A stretch of DNA of 64,000 bases from Trileptium ribeirensis (lineage: Eukaryota; Nematoda; Enoplea; Enoplida; Thoracostomopsidae): contig JASANE010024922.1 of NCBI GenBank assembly GCA_030248225.1, positions 1-64,000 of the forward strand. Direction: 5' to 3'. Position 1 is the first letter of the stretch; every line of letters begins with the position of its first letter. Position numbers and translations under genes: made by a program. This document shows, piece after piece, positions 48,401 to 54,900 of this stretch. The notes beneath the pieces are model-generated. The model did not search any database. It saw only the letters and a program-made list of their open reading frames with translations, and had not been told where the DNA came from.

Positions 48401-49141
48401 TATTATCAAATCTGGGACAGCAATGGAAGTAAATCAATGCCGCATAAAGAATCCTATGCCTAGGAGATTCCGCTAAGGTGCAGATAAACATGCTTGCCCT
48501 CAAGGAATATATTGTGCGGGAGCTTATCATATGTTTATTTCATTTATGACACCCCGGCTCATGCCTGGGCTGGAAAAATCTACTCAAAATGTGGGCCGTT
48601 TATTTTGAACATATTGTGGCATAGAAGTGAGCCGACATCTGTAAACACAGAATAACTTAGTCAATATTTACTTTGTCCGCATACACCGGCGTAAATCTGT
48701 CGTTATAATTGACGCGCCGATGTTGTTTTAGTATCTCAATAGCTATTTTCATGTGTCCGCAGAACAGATGTTAAATTTTTTTGATTATGGTCTCCAAACT
48801 ATTTGGGGACCCGACTGCGTGACATCCTTTCATCTGAACCTATATCCTTATACCGCAATATTGTCACGTACATCAAAATCCGATTAATTGAACACTCACA
48901 AATAATAAACATATTGCGTTTCGTATACAAATACTACTATCTACCATCCAATAGGAATCCTTACTTTTTATATACTTTATGACTCAATTTAACTTGAGAA
49001 TTTTCTATTTTCGGTATTTAGTTTGGTATTTTTTAAGCTAGCCAGGGAATATTTGTTTACTGTTTCAGACTTCTTGACGCATTAGAATCATTGAAGACTC
49101 AACAACAGTGGGTACCGATGTCTTGGTTAACTGACAAATGA
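18346..49141 (+). CDS. MPP2/MPP6/Varicose-like MAGUK scaffold (PDZ-SH3-GK), 11 exons, 5' end not found
   Basis: Joined exons: 18346-18492, 31313-31388, 32466-32614, 34718-34849, 36990-37080, 38326-38355, 40324-40485, 41734-41936, 44553-44675, 46694-46803, 49069-49141. Every intron is GT-AG, all phases match, and the total is 1296 nt ending in TGA. The 431-residue product has a PDZ domain (about 31-115), SH3 (about 125-185, with WWQ and GLIPS), a short basic HOOK (about 186-210) and a GK domain (about 222-425) ending QQWVPMSWL before the stop. In this family the protein scaffolds membrane receptors and junction proteins at the inner plasma membrane. The GK P-loop reads GAAGVGRR and lacks the catalytic Lys, as in MAGUKs that bind phosphoproteins instead of making GDP. 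The motifs RTVGIRK and GVGRR favour the MPP2/6 branch over CASK or MPP5. The family's L27 domains are missing, so the model is 5' partial. Family is secure, exact orthologue less so. Confidence 0.93.
18585..18725. other. GC-rich island in intron 1
   Basis: About 140 bp, GC-rich, with CCCACCACCCACAAGAG and CACCCCTGCCCCCTCCACCC, standing out sharply from AT-rich surroundings. Possibly a degraded mobile element. A similar island lies at 44990-45175. Confidence 0.4.
19640..21570. repeat. About 50-bp two-type tandem array with internal 236-bp duplication
   Basis: Nearly 2 kb of alternating monomers. One type ends GGCTGTTAAGATCAGCCTCGC; the other reads GGCTGTTGAAATTAACCTCG then TATTTATCCCGC. Each begins GGCTAAACACGGC. 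A multi-monomer block (from about 19942) is repeated 236 bp later (from about 20178) almost unchanged, so the array has higher-order structure. It lies in intron 1. Confidence 0.92.
21655..22055. repeat. About 84-bp tandem array
   Basis: Four to five diverged copies with GGTCCAGAACTAGAC, ATCTCACCCAG, GTGAAAAGACTAA and ATAGATTTGAAGATGGGCC. It follows the 50-bp array directly. Confidence 0.88.
22060..25010. other. Intron 1 DNA with one diverged direct repeat
   Basis: No exons recognised. Segments near 23290-23490 and 23690-23850 are diverged direct copies. They share AACGCTGAATAC, GGTGACA, ATTTGGAT and CTAACAGACATCATAA. The rest is plain AT-rich intron. Confidence 0.55.
25015..25200 (-). mobile_element. 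tRNA-like SINE family, copy 1
   Basis: On the - strand, a near-perfect RNA polymerase III A box TAGCTGAGTGG (25083-25093) is followed by a B box GAGTTCGATTC (25038-25048). The T-arm and acceptor stems do not pair, so it is not a working tRNA gene. The flank GTTTGTTAGCACGCGCATTG (5' on the - strand) recurs in diverged form at copies 2 and 3. Confidence 0.7.
25380..25475. other. GC-rich hairpin island
   Basis: CGGGCCTTCGGCCCG forms a tight stem with a small loop, beside CCCGCCTTCGGC and GGGCCTGCGGCCC. It sits at the left edge of the 39-bp array and contrasts strongly with surrounding base composition. Confidence 0.6.
25560..26006 (+). repeat. 39-bp tandem array with 13-residue open repeat
   Basis: Eleven copies of a 39-bp unit (CCCTTACGGATGTGTCAAAA and TGTCGAAAACAGTATCATA). 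The frame starting at 25440 stays open for 188 codons and gives a [17 protein letters not shown] repeat. The unit length is a multiple of 3, so openness is not evidence of coding. No domain was recognised. Confidence 0.93.
26010..27095. repeat. Three tandem copies of a ~360-bp unit
   Basis: Copies begin near 26010, 26370 and 26730. The landmark AAAAGTTCGTCGATACTTTC recurs at spacing of about 358 and 363 bp. Each copy also has TATGTGACAAACCCAAAACT and ACGGCAATTACATTATAA. Diverged - strand open frames recur in each copy, with frame breaks between them. Confidence 0.93.
27100..28255. other. Intron 1 DNA, nothing recognised
   Basis: AT-rich except a GC patch at 27365-27480 (CCGCGCCTCC repeated twice). 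No gene supported. Confidence 0.5.
28261..28510. mobile_element. MITE family B-like left end with C/G-rich interior
   Basis: Starts GAGTGCATTAGGGAAGGGTA TGACACTTCC and continues AAACCCGTGTTTGATGAT, matching family B. The interior has runs of GGACCCCC and an inverted GGGGGTC pair. The right end is not clear. Confidence 0.5.
28560..28935. pseudogene. Unrecognised degenerate coding-like segment
   Basis: Base composition is nearer to coding than its surroundings, and both strands have long open stretches. On the + strand one frame reads through [13 protein letters not shown] and ARPLFI-like hydrophobic stretches, broken by a stop further up. On the - strand a frame with [18 protein letters not shown] is broken by two stops. 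I do not recognise a family. It runs straight into the 104-bp satellite. Confidence 0.25.
28935..31110. repeat. 104-bp satellite with higher-order structure
   Basis: About 21 copies of a 104-bp monomer containing AGCAATTTCAGCGGCTCTTT, GACGCTCCCGATTATGATTT and GACACATTAATGTCACATCG. A block of eight monomers (29147 onward) with private variants recurs 833 bp later (29980 onward). A two-monomer block lacking ATTATG recurs near 30740 and 30945. ACATTAATGT is a palindrome in each monomer. The array stops about 200 bp before the PDZ exon at 31313. Confidence 0.96.
31313..31388 (+). CDS. MAGUK exon: PDZ middle
   Basis: 76 nt, phase 0 to phase 1. The acceptor is TTTTTTACAG and the donor CAAG|GTGTGA. 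It encodes LGIGV-type carboxylate-loop residues (the L comes from the previous exon) followed by [21 protein letters not shown], the beta-2/beta-3 part of the PDZ fold. It begins about 200 bp after the end of the 104-bp satellite array. Confidence 0.92.
31615..31775 (+). mobile_element. MITE family A, truncated copy
   Basis: Contains GGACGGCAGCCTC, CTTAGGCTTAGTATATGC, CTTAGCTTAGGCTAAGGC and ATAACGGCACAGC in the family A order. The left inverted end is missing and the right end is eroded. It lies in intron 2 of the MAGUK gene. Confidence 0.65.
31945..32065. repeat. 36-bp minisatellite
   Basis: Three to four copies of AGCAAAATTTTGATATTTCC + ACATTAGAAAC. In intron 2. Confidence 0.9.
32466..32614 (+). 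CDS. MAGUK exon: PDZ C-terminal half
   Basis: 149 nt, phase 1 to phase 0. It encodes [14 protein letters not shown], the highly conserved PDZ alpha-1/beta-4 segment, then the alpha-2 helix and VLVKVLP, which closes the domain. The donor is AAA|GTACGT. The MPP family normally reads GLLHVGDIIKEVNG here, so the match is strong. Confidence 0.95.
32620..33550. other. Intron 3 DNA, nothing recognised
   Basis: AT-rich, including TAATAATT-rich stretches at 32725-32765. No exon or element ends supported. Confidence 0.5.
33557..34066. mobile_element. Foldback element with ~120-bp arms
   Basis: The arms at 33557-33690 and about 33930-34066 are inverted repeats. Both carry GCCCAAAAATGGTCA, CTGGAAATTTTGGTATTTTT and CCTCGAGACCTCC in opposite orientation. 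The centre also has paired segments (CCTAAGTTATG and CATAACTTAGAA). About 510 bp, able to fold into one long hairpin. Non-coding; in intron 3. Confidence 0.88.
34470..34665. other. GC-rich island in intron 3
   Basis: GC-rich stretch with hairpin GGGAGGCTTTTGGCCTCC and GGCGGCCGGCGGCC. An open frame runs through it and it ends at CAG|GTAAGC, a good donor-like site. No domain is recognisable, and the PDZ and SH3 exons join in frame without it. Confidence 0.4.
34718..34849 (+). CDS. MAGUK exon: SH3 core
   Basis: 132 nt, phase 0 to phase 0, 44 codons. It encodes LFDYDPASD at the start and DDDQWWQ at the end. This is the split SH3 domain typical of MAGUKs, in which the last strands come from the next exons. 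The donor is CAA|GTAAGA. A mariner-type inverted repeat begins only 16 bp downstream of the exon end. Confidence 0.95.
34866..36046 (-). mobile_element. Mariner/Tc-like element, decayed
   Basis: The left end CAGGGTGTCCCAGCAGTAAG is preceded by TA (34864-34865). It pairs with an inverted right end near 36019-36046 (TTTTTCTTACTTCTTGGGCA). The - strand between them holds remnants of a DDE transposase. The insertion sits in intron 4, 16 bp after the SH3 exon. Confidence 0.8.
35040..35880 (-). pseudogene. Mariner/Tc-like transposase remnant
   Basis: The - strand C-terminal part (35046-35273) reads [17 protein letters not shown], which matches the conserved DLxPxDFFLWG..K..VY motif of Tc1/mariner transposases around the last catalytic residue. 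Upstream pieces (RHNCVYC, LPRRATG) fit the same protein but lie in different frames with stop codons. The family used a DDE cut-and-paste enzyme on TA targets; this copy cannot encode one. Confidence 0.7.
36050..36985. other. Intron 4 DNA, nothing recognised
   Basis: AT-rich up to the HOOK exon at 36990. No repeats of note. Confidence 0.5.
36990..37080 (+). CDS. MAGUK exon: SH3 end and HOOK start
   Basis: 91 nt, phase 0 to phase 1. The acceptor is ATTTTAAG. It encodes ARKVND followed by [10 protein letters not shown], the conserved strand that closes the MAGUK SH3 domain, then a short charged stretch. I chose the donor A|GTGAGG because it is a good consensus and keeps frame with the microexon and GK exon. 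A donor 5 nt further on (GAG|GTTCTA) is also frame-compatible if the GK acceptor shifts by 2 nt. Confidence 0.85.
37180..37405 (-). mobile_element. tRNA-like SINE family, copy 2
   Basis: - strand A-box-like TAGCACAATGG followed by a B-box-like AGATTCAATGT, with the flank GTTTGCACGTGTGTTG related to copies 1 and 3. The - strand 5' end begins CTTAACCCTTTCTC, like copy 3. It begins about 100 bp after the HOOK exon, in intron 5. Confidence 0.6.
37410..38320. other. Intron 5 DNA, nothing recognised
   Basis: AT-rich. No exon is supported before the microexon at 38326. Confidence 0.5.
38326..38355 (+). CDS. MAGUK 30-nt microexon (HOOK)
   Basis: 30 nt between TTGTTACAG and GTAATT, phase 1 to phase 1. 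In this frame it encodes TAGTRRVYV and joins the GK exon to give [18 protein letters not shown]. This lines up with the basic segment and YEEV motif that precede the GK domain in MPP2/6 and CASK. The donor is a weak match to consensus. The exon is supported by frame closure and family alignment only. Confidence 0.7.
38995..39660. repeat. 155-bp tandem array
   Basis: Four full copies and a partial one. CTTAAGAATCACTCGCTTTG recurs at 39064, 39219, 39374 and 39529, exactly 155 bp apart. Copies are more than 90 percent identical by eye. In intron 6, between the microexon and the GK P-loop exon. Confidence 0.95.
39945..40165 (-). mobile_element. tRNA-like SINE family, copy 3
   Basis: - strand GAGCAAAAAGCTCCTACATAGC lines up with GAGCAAAAGTTCCTAAATAGC of copy 1 over the A-box region; the flank TTTGTACGTGCGTTGCTGTTC matches copies 1 and 2. 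The B box is eroded. The - strand 5' end starts TTAACCCTATCG. Confidence 0.65.
40324..40485 (+). CDS. MAGUK exon: YEEV motif and GK P-loop
   Basis: 162 nt, phase 1 to phase 1. It encodes [10 protein letters not shown] and then [18 protein letters not shown], the MAGUK version of the nucleotide-binding loop, followed by the helix and ATVVP. The acceptor tract (ATTATCGCAG) is weak, and an alternative AG lies 2 nt downstream. The donor is CCAT|GTAGGT. Confidence 0.93.
40668..40877 (+). mobile_element. MITE family A, copy with near-perfect TSD
   Basis: GGCCCATATCACTTTAG to CTAAAAGTTACATTAGCT, with interior ACGTTATAACGTTCGAA and the AGGCTTAG hairpin. Flanked by TAAGTAGA (40660-40667) and TAAGTATA (40878-40885), a 7/8 target-site duplication. 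It is in intron 7. Confidence 0.85.
41734..41936 (+). CDS. MAGUK exon: GK middle (GMP-binding-like lobe)
   Basis: 203 nt, phase 1 to phase 0. It encodes [18 protein letters not shown], then the [14 protein letters not shown] motif and a hydrophobic strand ending CVLDCSPQ. The TSR, EYGE-like and YGT motifs form the phosphopeptide/GMP pocket of MAGUK GK domains. The first residue after VVP is Cys, made across the splice junction, where relatives often have an aromatic residue or His. Confidence 0.95.
41940..43255. other. Intron 8 DNA, nothing recognised
   Basis: AT-rich, no exon supported. Small open frames have no domain. Confidence 0.5.
43258..43479 (+). mobile_element. MITE family A, copy in intron 8
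   Basis: Starts GGCCTATGTTACCTTTAGGG and ends AGAAAAGTTATATTGGCC, the inverted pair. It has an expanded G-run (GGGAGGGGGGGGAGGGG) at 43319-43336 where other copies have 4-6 G. No clear target-site duplication. Confidence 0.85.
44553..44675 (+). CDS. MAGUK exon: GK core strand and lid
   Basis: 123 nt, phase 0 to phase 0, 41 codons. The acceptor is ATATTTTAG. It encodes [25 protein letters not shown], matching the family pattern of an ALK.LR-type helix followed by F.PYVVFI..P. The segment after that is shorter than in vertebrate MPP2/6. Confidence 0.93.
44990..45175. other. GC-rich island in intron 9
   Basis: GC-rich patch with CCCCCCTTGACAGTTGG, TCCCCTTCCCCATGACGGCG and CGAAGCCGCTGC. It contrasts with flanking AT-rich DNA and is non-coding as far as I can tell. 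Similar in character to 18585-18725. Confidence 0.4.
46250..46660. repeat. Extremely AT-rich TATTA/TAAATA tract
   Basis: About 400 bp of nearly pure A/T with repeated TTATTAGTATAT and ATATATTAATA motifs, ending 30-40 bp before the exon at 46694. Confidence 0.85.
46694..46803 (+). CDS. MAGUK exon: GK C-terminal helices
   Basis: 110 nt, phase 0 to phase 2. The acceptor is ACCAAATAG. It encodes [15 protein letters not shown] and then [14 protein letters not shown], equivalent to the HYFD..LVN motif near the end of MAGUK GK domains. The donor is CGAAG|GTAAGA. The next intron carries the hAT insertion. Confidence 0.94.
47261..47527 (-). pseudogene. hAT transposase, C-terminal dimerisation domain
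   Basis: 88-codon - strand frame with [39 protein letters not shown] and [13 protein letters not shown]. This is the classic hAT family C-terminal dimerisation motif. It lies in a different frame from the N-terminal piece, and the catalytic DDE core between them is gone. Confidence 0.9.
47487..47885 (-). pseudogene. hAT transposase, N-terminal part
   Basis: 132-codon - strand frame starting [11 protein letters not shown]. It has an acidic/Ser-rich stretch and then [17 protein letters not shown], the start of the TTF-type zinc finger region seen in ZMYM1-like hAT transposases. The natural protein continues for several hundred residues. Here the frame runs out 12 residues after an apparent internal deletion junction near 47530-47545. 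Confidence 0.75.
48100..49060. other. Last intron DNA after the hAT insertion
   Basis: AT-rich; nothing recognised before the final coding exon. Confidence 0.5.
49069..49141 (+). CDS. MAGUK last coding exon
   Basis: 73 nt from TGTTTCAG to the TGA stop at 49139-49141. It encodes [23 protein letters not shown]. The QWVPxSW signature is the hallmark C-terminus of MPP/CASK-type MAGUKs. Here it is followed by a short LTDK tail where relatives end in VY, VR or LR. I could not assign a polyadenylation site with confidence. Confidence 0.95.
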
Positions 49142-51740
49142 CACAAACAAACTATTGCGTTCTCTTAAAGGTGTGTTTAACAGCTCAACGCTGTCCTGTC
49201 CAAGGTGCATTTACCCGCAGTTTTCACAGCACCGCAGTTAGTTAGTTTGCTCTTAGTGTCTGAATTGCTTTCATCAAGCACTATTAAGTACGTTTGCGAA
49301 GCATTTGTTGTCATTCATAAGAGTTTCTGATGTTAATCAAACATTTTCTAATGCTTTCAGTTAACAAATATCTTGCATTTTACCGCTGCAAAACTACATC
49401 ATGTCGTTTTGTGCGGATTTGGTGAATACAGTGAAACACTTAACTACAAAAATGCGGTATAATATTATATAACGACGGGGAATATTTGTATATGCATGCA
49501 CGTAGGAGTTTCAATGAGTTATTTTCACGACAGGGCATGTTTGGATATGCATATAGCAATTTCAGCGAATCATTGTAGCGAACGGGCTTGTTTTAAAATT
49601 GTAAGACTTTAAAACATACATTATTAACCTGATCTACTAAAAACCAAGTAAATTATAATGCCATGTATGCTTTTCTGATGTGTTTTGCACTATCATGGTT
49701 AGCTTCGACACTACGAACAGAATGTTGGACAGGACTGCATTGATTAATTTGACGTTATAACGATATACACACATATATATATATAAATAAATATATAACG
49801 ATATATATAACGGTCTTTGGTTAAAGATCATTCACTTGAAAACGGAAGGGCGAAAGCTACATGGAGCACATAAATTTGAAAATTTGTGGGTGTTGTAAGA
49901 AATTTTATGCGCCCAGTATTTTTTCCGGAGCTAGTCACAACACAGAAATCAGTTATGTGGAAAATTTATAGCTGTTAATAGATAGTAAGCATCCAGTAAT
50001 GTTTCAGTTGGATTACAGACCAAGTAATTTCAATTTTTCGGGGACGAATTCCGGCCCCTTCTGTTATAAAGTGGGTAATGTATAATAGTCATACTGCAAA
50101 TCAGTCTAAATTATATTGTTTCACTCAAATCGGTTACGATACACGCAGTTTTCTAAGCGATTAAATTATTTTAAATTAAATTAAATTAAATTATTAAATT
50201 ACGATTTTCATCCTATCAATAAATTTGAGCGAAACAAATTGTCTATGTTTGCGATAACAAATGATAAACACTAGAGATAATACTGTACGTTACTAACTAT
50301 ATATAGTTCAAAAGCCTAAATGGCACAATAGTTACTCGATTGGGTTCTCTATCGCAATGTGCTAAACTTGAAATTTTTAGGAAACCGATATATTAAGCAC
50401 AAAACTATAGACTTTAATAGCTTAAATCGTACCATAGTTACTCGATTCGGTTCTCTATCGCAATGTGGTAAGCTTGAAATTTTTTAGGAAACCGGTTTAG
50501 TAAACATAAAACTATTGGTTTTAACTGCAATTTTTTCTATCTCTTATAAGAATGCTGAAAACTGCGCAGGTTTTAGGTTATATGTGTGTAGCTTCAGGAT
50601 TATTTTGTTTTCAAGTGGTGTATACATTAATTTAAATCAGATTAATTGTGTGCGGTCAATAAACATCTTGATAAAATTAATATCTTGGTATCAATATAAG
50701 TCGTCTGTACTCAAAAATGTGTACTGTTATAGAGCTAAAGCATTATACTCCAGTTTTATCTTCAGTTGCAGCACTTTACAAAATATGAAGCCATGGAAAG
50801 TAAATAAAGAACTCTGACGATCAAAAATTTTGCATCATAAAAATTAATCTGTTCAAGCAGCAAATGTGAGTAACACATCGCAATATCATCTAATCTAAGT
50901 GAAACTGTCTTGCCCCGTGAACCTTATACGTATATATAAGTTTAAATATATAAATATTTATAACGAATTATAAATATTTAAATTATATAAGTAAACATTT
51001 ATATTGATAGAATTTTTGCCCATTGATCGTTATTACCTCGTATATTAATTGTTAATTACTACTTCAACTATTATTAATAGATTTGAATTTAATTGTGTAT
51101 ATAATTTTTGTTTAAAATTTTACAGTCATGCTGTTCAGAATGCTATAAATACTCGGTGTTTTGACTATGAGCTCAATTTTTTATCCCCGCCTTTTGACAC
51201 CGTTATTGATGAATTCTATACATTAATGAACTTTACACATCGCCTATACTCACTCGAATTTAATACGGCCTATGTCCAAACTTGTTTTTTACCGATGATG
51301 ATGCCAAACATATTTAAGCATTGTAGTGTCTGAGAAATAAGGCATTTTGCTTACTGTACCTTGAACTCAAGTTCCCGGCAAGATAAATTTGCCAATTCCT
51401 AGCAACATTGTATAAGCCCATAATTGTCTAGCCCGTAAACATTGTATAAGAACGGGTAGCGTCTGTTTTTAGATTTTAAATCATACATGTTTGCCCTGAT
51501 CACTGCTTGAATGTTCAGAACACATGTAAACAGTCATTTAAAATTTGATTTTTTTGTCCTTCTAATTTTATGAATATTATGTTACATCAAGTTGATATGT
51601 GTATATTTGTTTCGTTTAGAAAAAGTTGTGTTTTGCAGATAATTTAGCATTCGTAGACTTGCGATGTAGTTGTATAACAAGTTTGTATTGAAGCATTAGC
51701 GTTTTGTTTGTAATACTTGATTATATTCCATTCGGATTGT
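49142..51740. other. MAGUK 3' UTR (unplaced end) and downstream AT-rich DNA
   Basis: The 3' UTR begins after 49141, but the first clear AATAAA-type match is far downstream near 49787, in a (TA)n tract. A two-copy 106-bp direct repeat (GTTACTCGAT at 50331 and 50437) lies at 50305-50515. The long open frame at 50515-50817 is AT-driven and not called. Confidence 0.5.
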
Positions 51741-51949
51741 GGCCCATGTCAAGTTTAGGGGCCGAAGTATAATGCATGACATGCCTTTCTCGATATACTA
51801 AGCCTAAGCCTTAGTCTTAGCGTAAGCTAGGGCCCTTATATGAGACATACACTAAGCCTAAGCCTAAGTCGGGGGCTGCCACCCCGAACCTCCCGCTTTA
51901 GGCTGTTCTTTTTTTATAACGTTATAAACCCCTAAAGTTGACATGGGCC
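51741..51949 (-). mobile_element. MITE family A, intact copy with 8-bp TSD
   Basis: 209 bp with inverted ends GGCCCATGTCAAGTTTAGGG and (read inward) GGCCCATGTCAACTTTAGGG. Flanked by a perfect CGGATTGT duplication (51733-51740 and 51950-51957). This copy defines the ends of the family and suggests a hAT-type source of movement. Confidence 0.93.
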
Positions 51950-51959
51950 CGGATTGTGA

Positions 51960-53140
51960 TAAAATGGCAGAGCCCCGTAGGGAATTGAAGAGTGTTTTTC
52001 TCAATGTTATATGGTTGCAAATATGACCTGCGCTTGTTTGGCTGCAATTCGCCAAATTTGATTTAGAAACAGTTGAAGGCACATAATATGAGGACCGAAG
52101 TATAGGATTACCTTTGGGTTCAATGTACTGACGACTGCATTACTTGAACTTTGATTTTCACTTTAGTGTTACTTTGACTAGTTTAGGCAACAGTTTGGGA
52201 TATTATGTTAACGATTATTTAAAGCACAATGATACACCAATCGCTATAAAACAACAGGTCGCATCACACGCCTGTTATTAGCTGATATAATTTCTTCACA
52301 AGCGGAGGCATCAAAATTTTAAATACTATGTTAATAATGATACGGTTCTTTTGGGCGGCTTGTATTTAGCTTTCTAGAGTTGAGCAGAAGTTCACTTTTT
52401 GAAAGATGTATTCCATTGCAGTATTTATATAAGTCAACATTTTTTCATCCACCGGTATTTTCTTTATACATAGGGACACACACATGTTGAACAGCTATAT
52501 TTTCGCATGGTTCAAAATTAGCTGCAAGTATTACTAATTAGTTTTACTACAGACGATCGATATAAATGCAATCTGTCTTGACTGCAGACAAAATTGTATA
52601 TTTGTCTATACTCTCAGAGCTAAAGGAATTTGAAAATTTTATATCTTGCCTTCAAAAGAGCGTATAAATAGTTGAATTTTGGTCTATCGTGAATTCTTTG
52701 TAAGCTTTAGGACAATTATGAAACTTGTCTGGAAAGAACATATTCCTATTTAGGTATTCTTTGGTACTAGCGGTTCTCAAGCTATATTACTAAAAATTTT
52801 AAAATACGCCGCAGCAACAAAATACATTTTCGTGATACAAACTTGTGTTATTTTATTTGTCGTTATAATATTATTAAAAGCCGGATTTTAATTTTATATT
52901 ATCATGAGCGACTGGGATAAAATGATAAACGTTGAATATGGTGTTATTTTAAAACTCTTAGGACCAGAAAGCCTGAAATTTTAACAATAGTTTACTTTAA
53001 AATCATAAATGGATCTAATATGGATTAATTTAAAAATAAAGAGAATTTAAAATGTAAATTGTAGTATTATGATTTGTAAGCACTTTGATTTCTTCAGCTC
53101 AAGCTCAAAATTTTAATAACTTTAATATTGCTATCCCGTG
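51960..53140. other. AT-rich intergenic DNA
   Basis: Nothing recognised. Confidence 0.5.
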
Positions 53141-53144
53141 TTTC

Positions 53145-54900
53145 GGGTTTATAAACAAAAGAGCGACTGGGGGCTTGTACCTCGGTACATTATGAGCCGA
53201 TCGTGACACTCGCGTGATCGTATCGTGGTGCGTTCATTTAACCGGACCGACAGGCTTCGCTCCTTGATAGTTCTGAGCTTTCGAAGCTCGGGTGAGAGGC
53301 CGATGCCATCTCCCTTTTCTCCTATTTTCTCGGCTTGTCCGAGGTAAATGAATAGTCGCAAGGCGGCCCAGGATTTGGGTTCCTAGTCTGGTTGTTTTAT
53401 TTTCTATTTCAATAACGTGGGACAGGGGAAATCGAAGGAGAAAATTCCGGATAAGGGAACGGGGACGAGGGGGCGAACTTCATTATTGCTACTAGTCCGA
53501 CTCTGGTATTGTTGACACGTCTGTCTTTTCGGCCGATGGACAGAATTTTAATAGAGTTTCAGCAACTTTCAAGCGTCGGGGCTAAACCTCGAATTCACTA
53601 TCCTTAGTTACTCCTTATTCCTAACATTATTAATTTTGCCTCGATTAGTCGGAGTTACCACCGCAGCGTGCAATGCATAACCCAAGTAAAGCTAATACTA
53701 AACCCGTAAATGACTTAGTTTTGTTGACAAGGAATCCCTAGGTCCAAAAGCGCACTTTATTTTCTCAATGCGTGACTTCCATTTTTGTGCGGCTGGGATC
53801 GTTTACTTGGGTTATGCAGCGTGCAATGCATAACCCAAGTAAAGCTAATACTAAACACGTAAATGACTTAGTTTTGTTGGTAAGGAATCCCTAGGTCCAA
53901 AAGCGCACTTTATTTTCTCAATGCGTGAATTCCTTTTTGTGCGGCTGGGAGCGTTTCCCAGTCGTTTACCTAACCTATCCCTAAGGAAGTCCCGTTGTTC
54001 CCAACAGGAGCATGTAATAAGTGACCAGTGCTCACTACAAGCAGTGACTCAGGTAAGCTTAAGATTTTGCTGGATGCTTATCTGAGCGTAGTATTTGAGG
54101 AGGCTTAGTGGTCAACGACGGTTCCATTCAAAAACTTCACCACTTTTTGTATGGCTTGGAGTTGTTCCAGGCCAATCTATTCCGTACTAACCCTTCACTG
54201 GTGATATTGACCACTATCCTAAGACTCAGTACCTCCGGCGCGACGAATATTTCGTGCGGAAATAACCTCAGCGAAAGTCACTGTTCTCAAAGTAGCATAC
54301 GTTTACTTTTCTCCGTGTATTTCTGAGTGGCCTGAGGAGATACCCAGGCTAGTCCACGTGGGGGTGCGTTGACGGTCGGGAGCTTATTCGTGGAGCTATG
54401 AAAGTATGGGCTAGCGTGACGATGATATTTTACAGGATATTCAATTGTTAAAGACTTAGGGCGTGAGTAATGTGTTTGAGCAGGCTTTCACATCATCAAC
54501 GCTACTTTTTGTTAGCCTAGGGAAGATCCCGGGCTAGTTGTTTAACAAGGCTGAATGCCCAGGGGCATTCCTCAGTGTCCTTATAGGGAGCTATGTTGAG
54601 AAGGAGTCAGCTTCTGTGTAATTCCTAAAAAGGCAAGCTATTTTTGTGCTAGATTTGCCTGTTGATTTTTCGACGGACCTTCTAAAGGGGCCAAAGTTAT
54701 TGAACGCGTTGTGGAGCTAGTAGGCTCTCCTACCTAGGGGGGATATTCTTCCATTCATAATTAAGTCGGTGATGGGGCCTAAAGTTACACTAAAATTGGT
54801 AAGCAAAACTAGAGGATTTTGTGCGTATTTAGCGTTGATGTAACTGGGCGGCTAGGAGTGATTTGATAGTTATGGGTTGTTAGATGCCTAGACCAATTAG
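53145..54900. other. Unrecognised GC-richer block, probably repetitive
   Basis: Composition changes sharply at about 53145 to a higher-GC sequence that continues to the gypsy element. Diverged internal repeats are visible (CCCAGGCTAGT and CCCGGGCTAGTTG; GGAGCTATGAAAG, GGAGCTATGTTGAG and GGAGCTAGTAGG). It may be the untranslated part of a retroelement. No coding domain recognised. Confidence 0.4.
53663..53965. repeat. 153-bp tandem duplication with inverted ends
   Basis: Two copies, at 53663 and 53816, share GCAGCGTGCAATGCATAACC and TAGGTCCAAAAGCGCACTTT. In the first copy, GCATAACCCAAGTAAA at the left is a perfect inverted repeat of TTTACTTGGGTTATGC at the right. The second copy lacks the right arm. 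Confidence 0.88.

Noticed and set aside
50515..51333. Two open frames of 94-100 codons downstream of the MAGUK gene
   Set aside because: AT-driven amino acid composition, no domain, no splice context.
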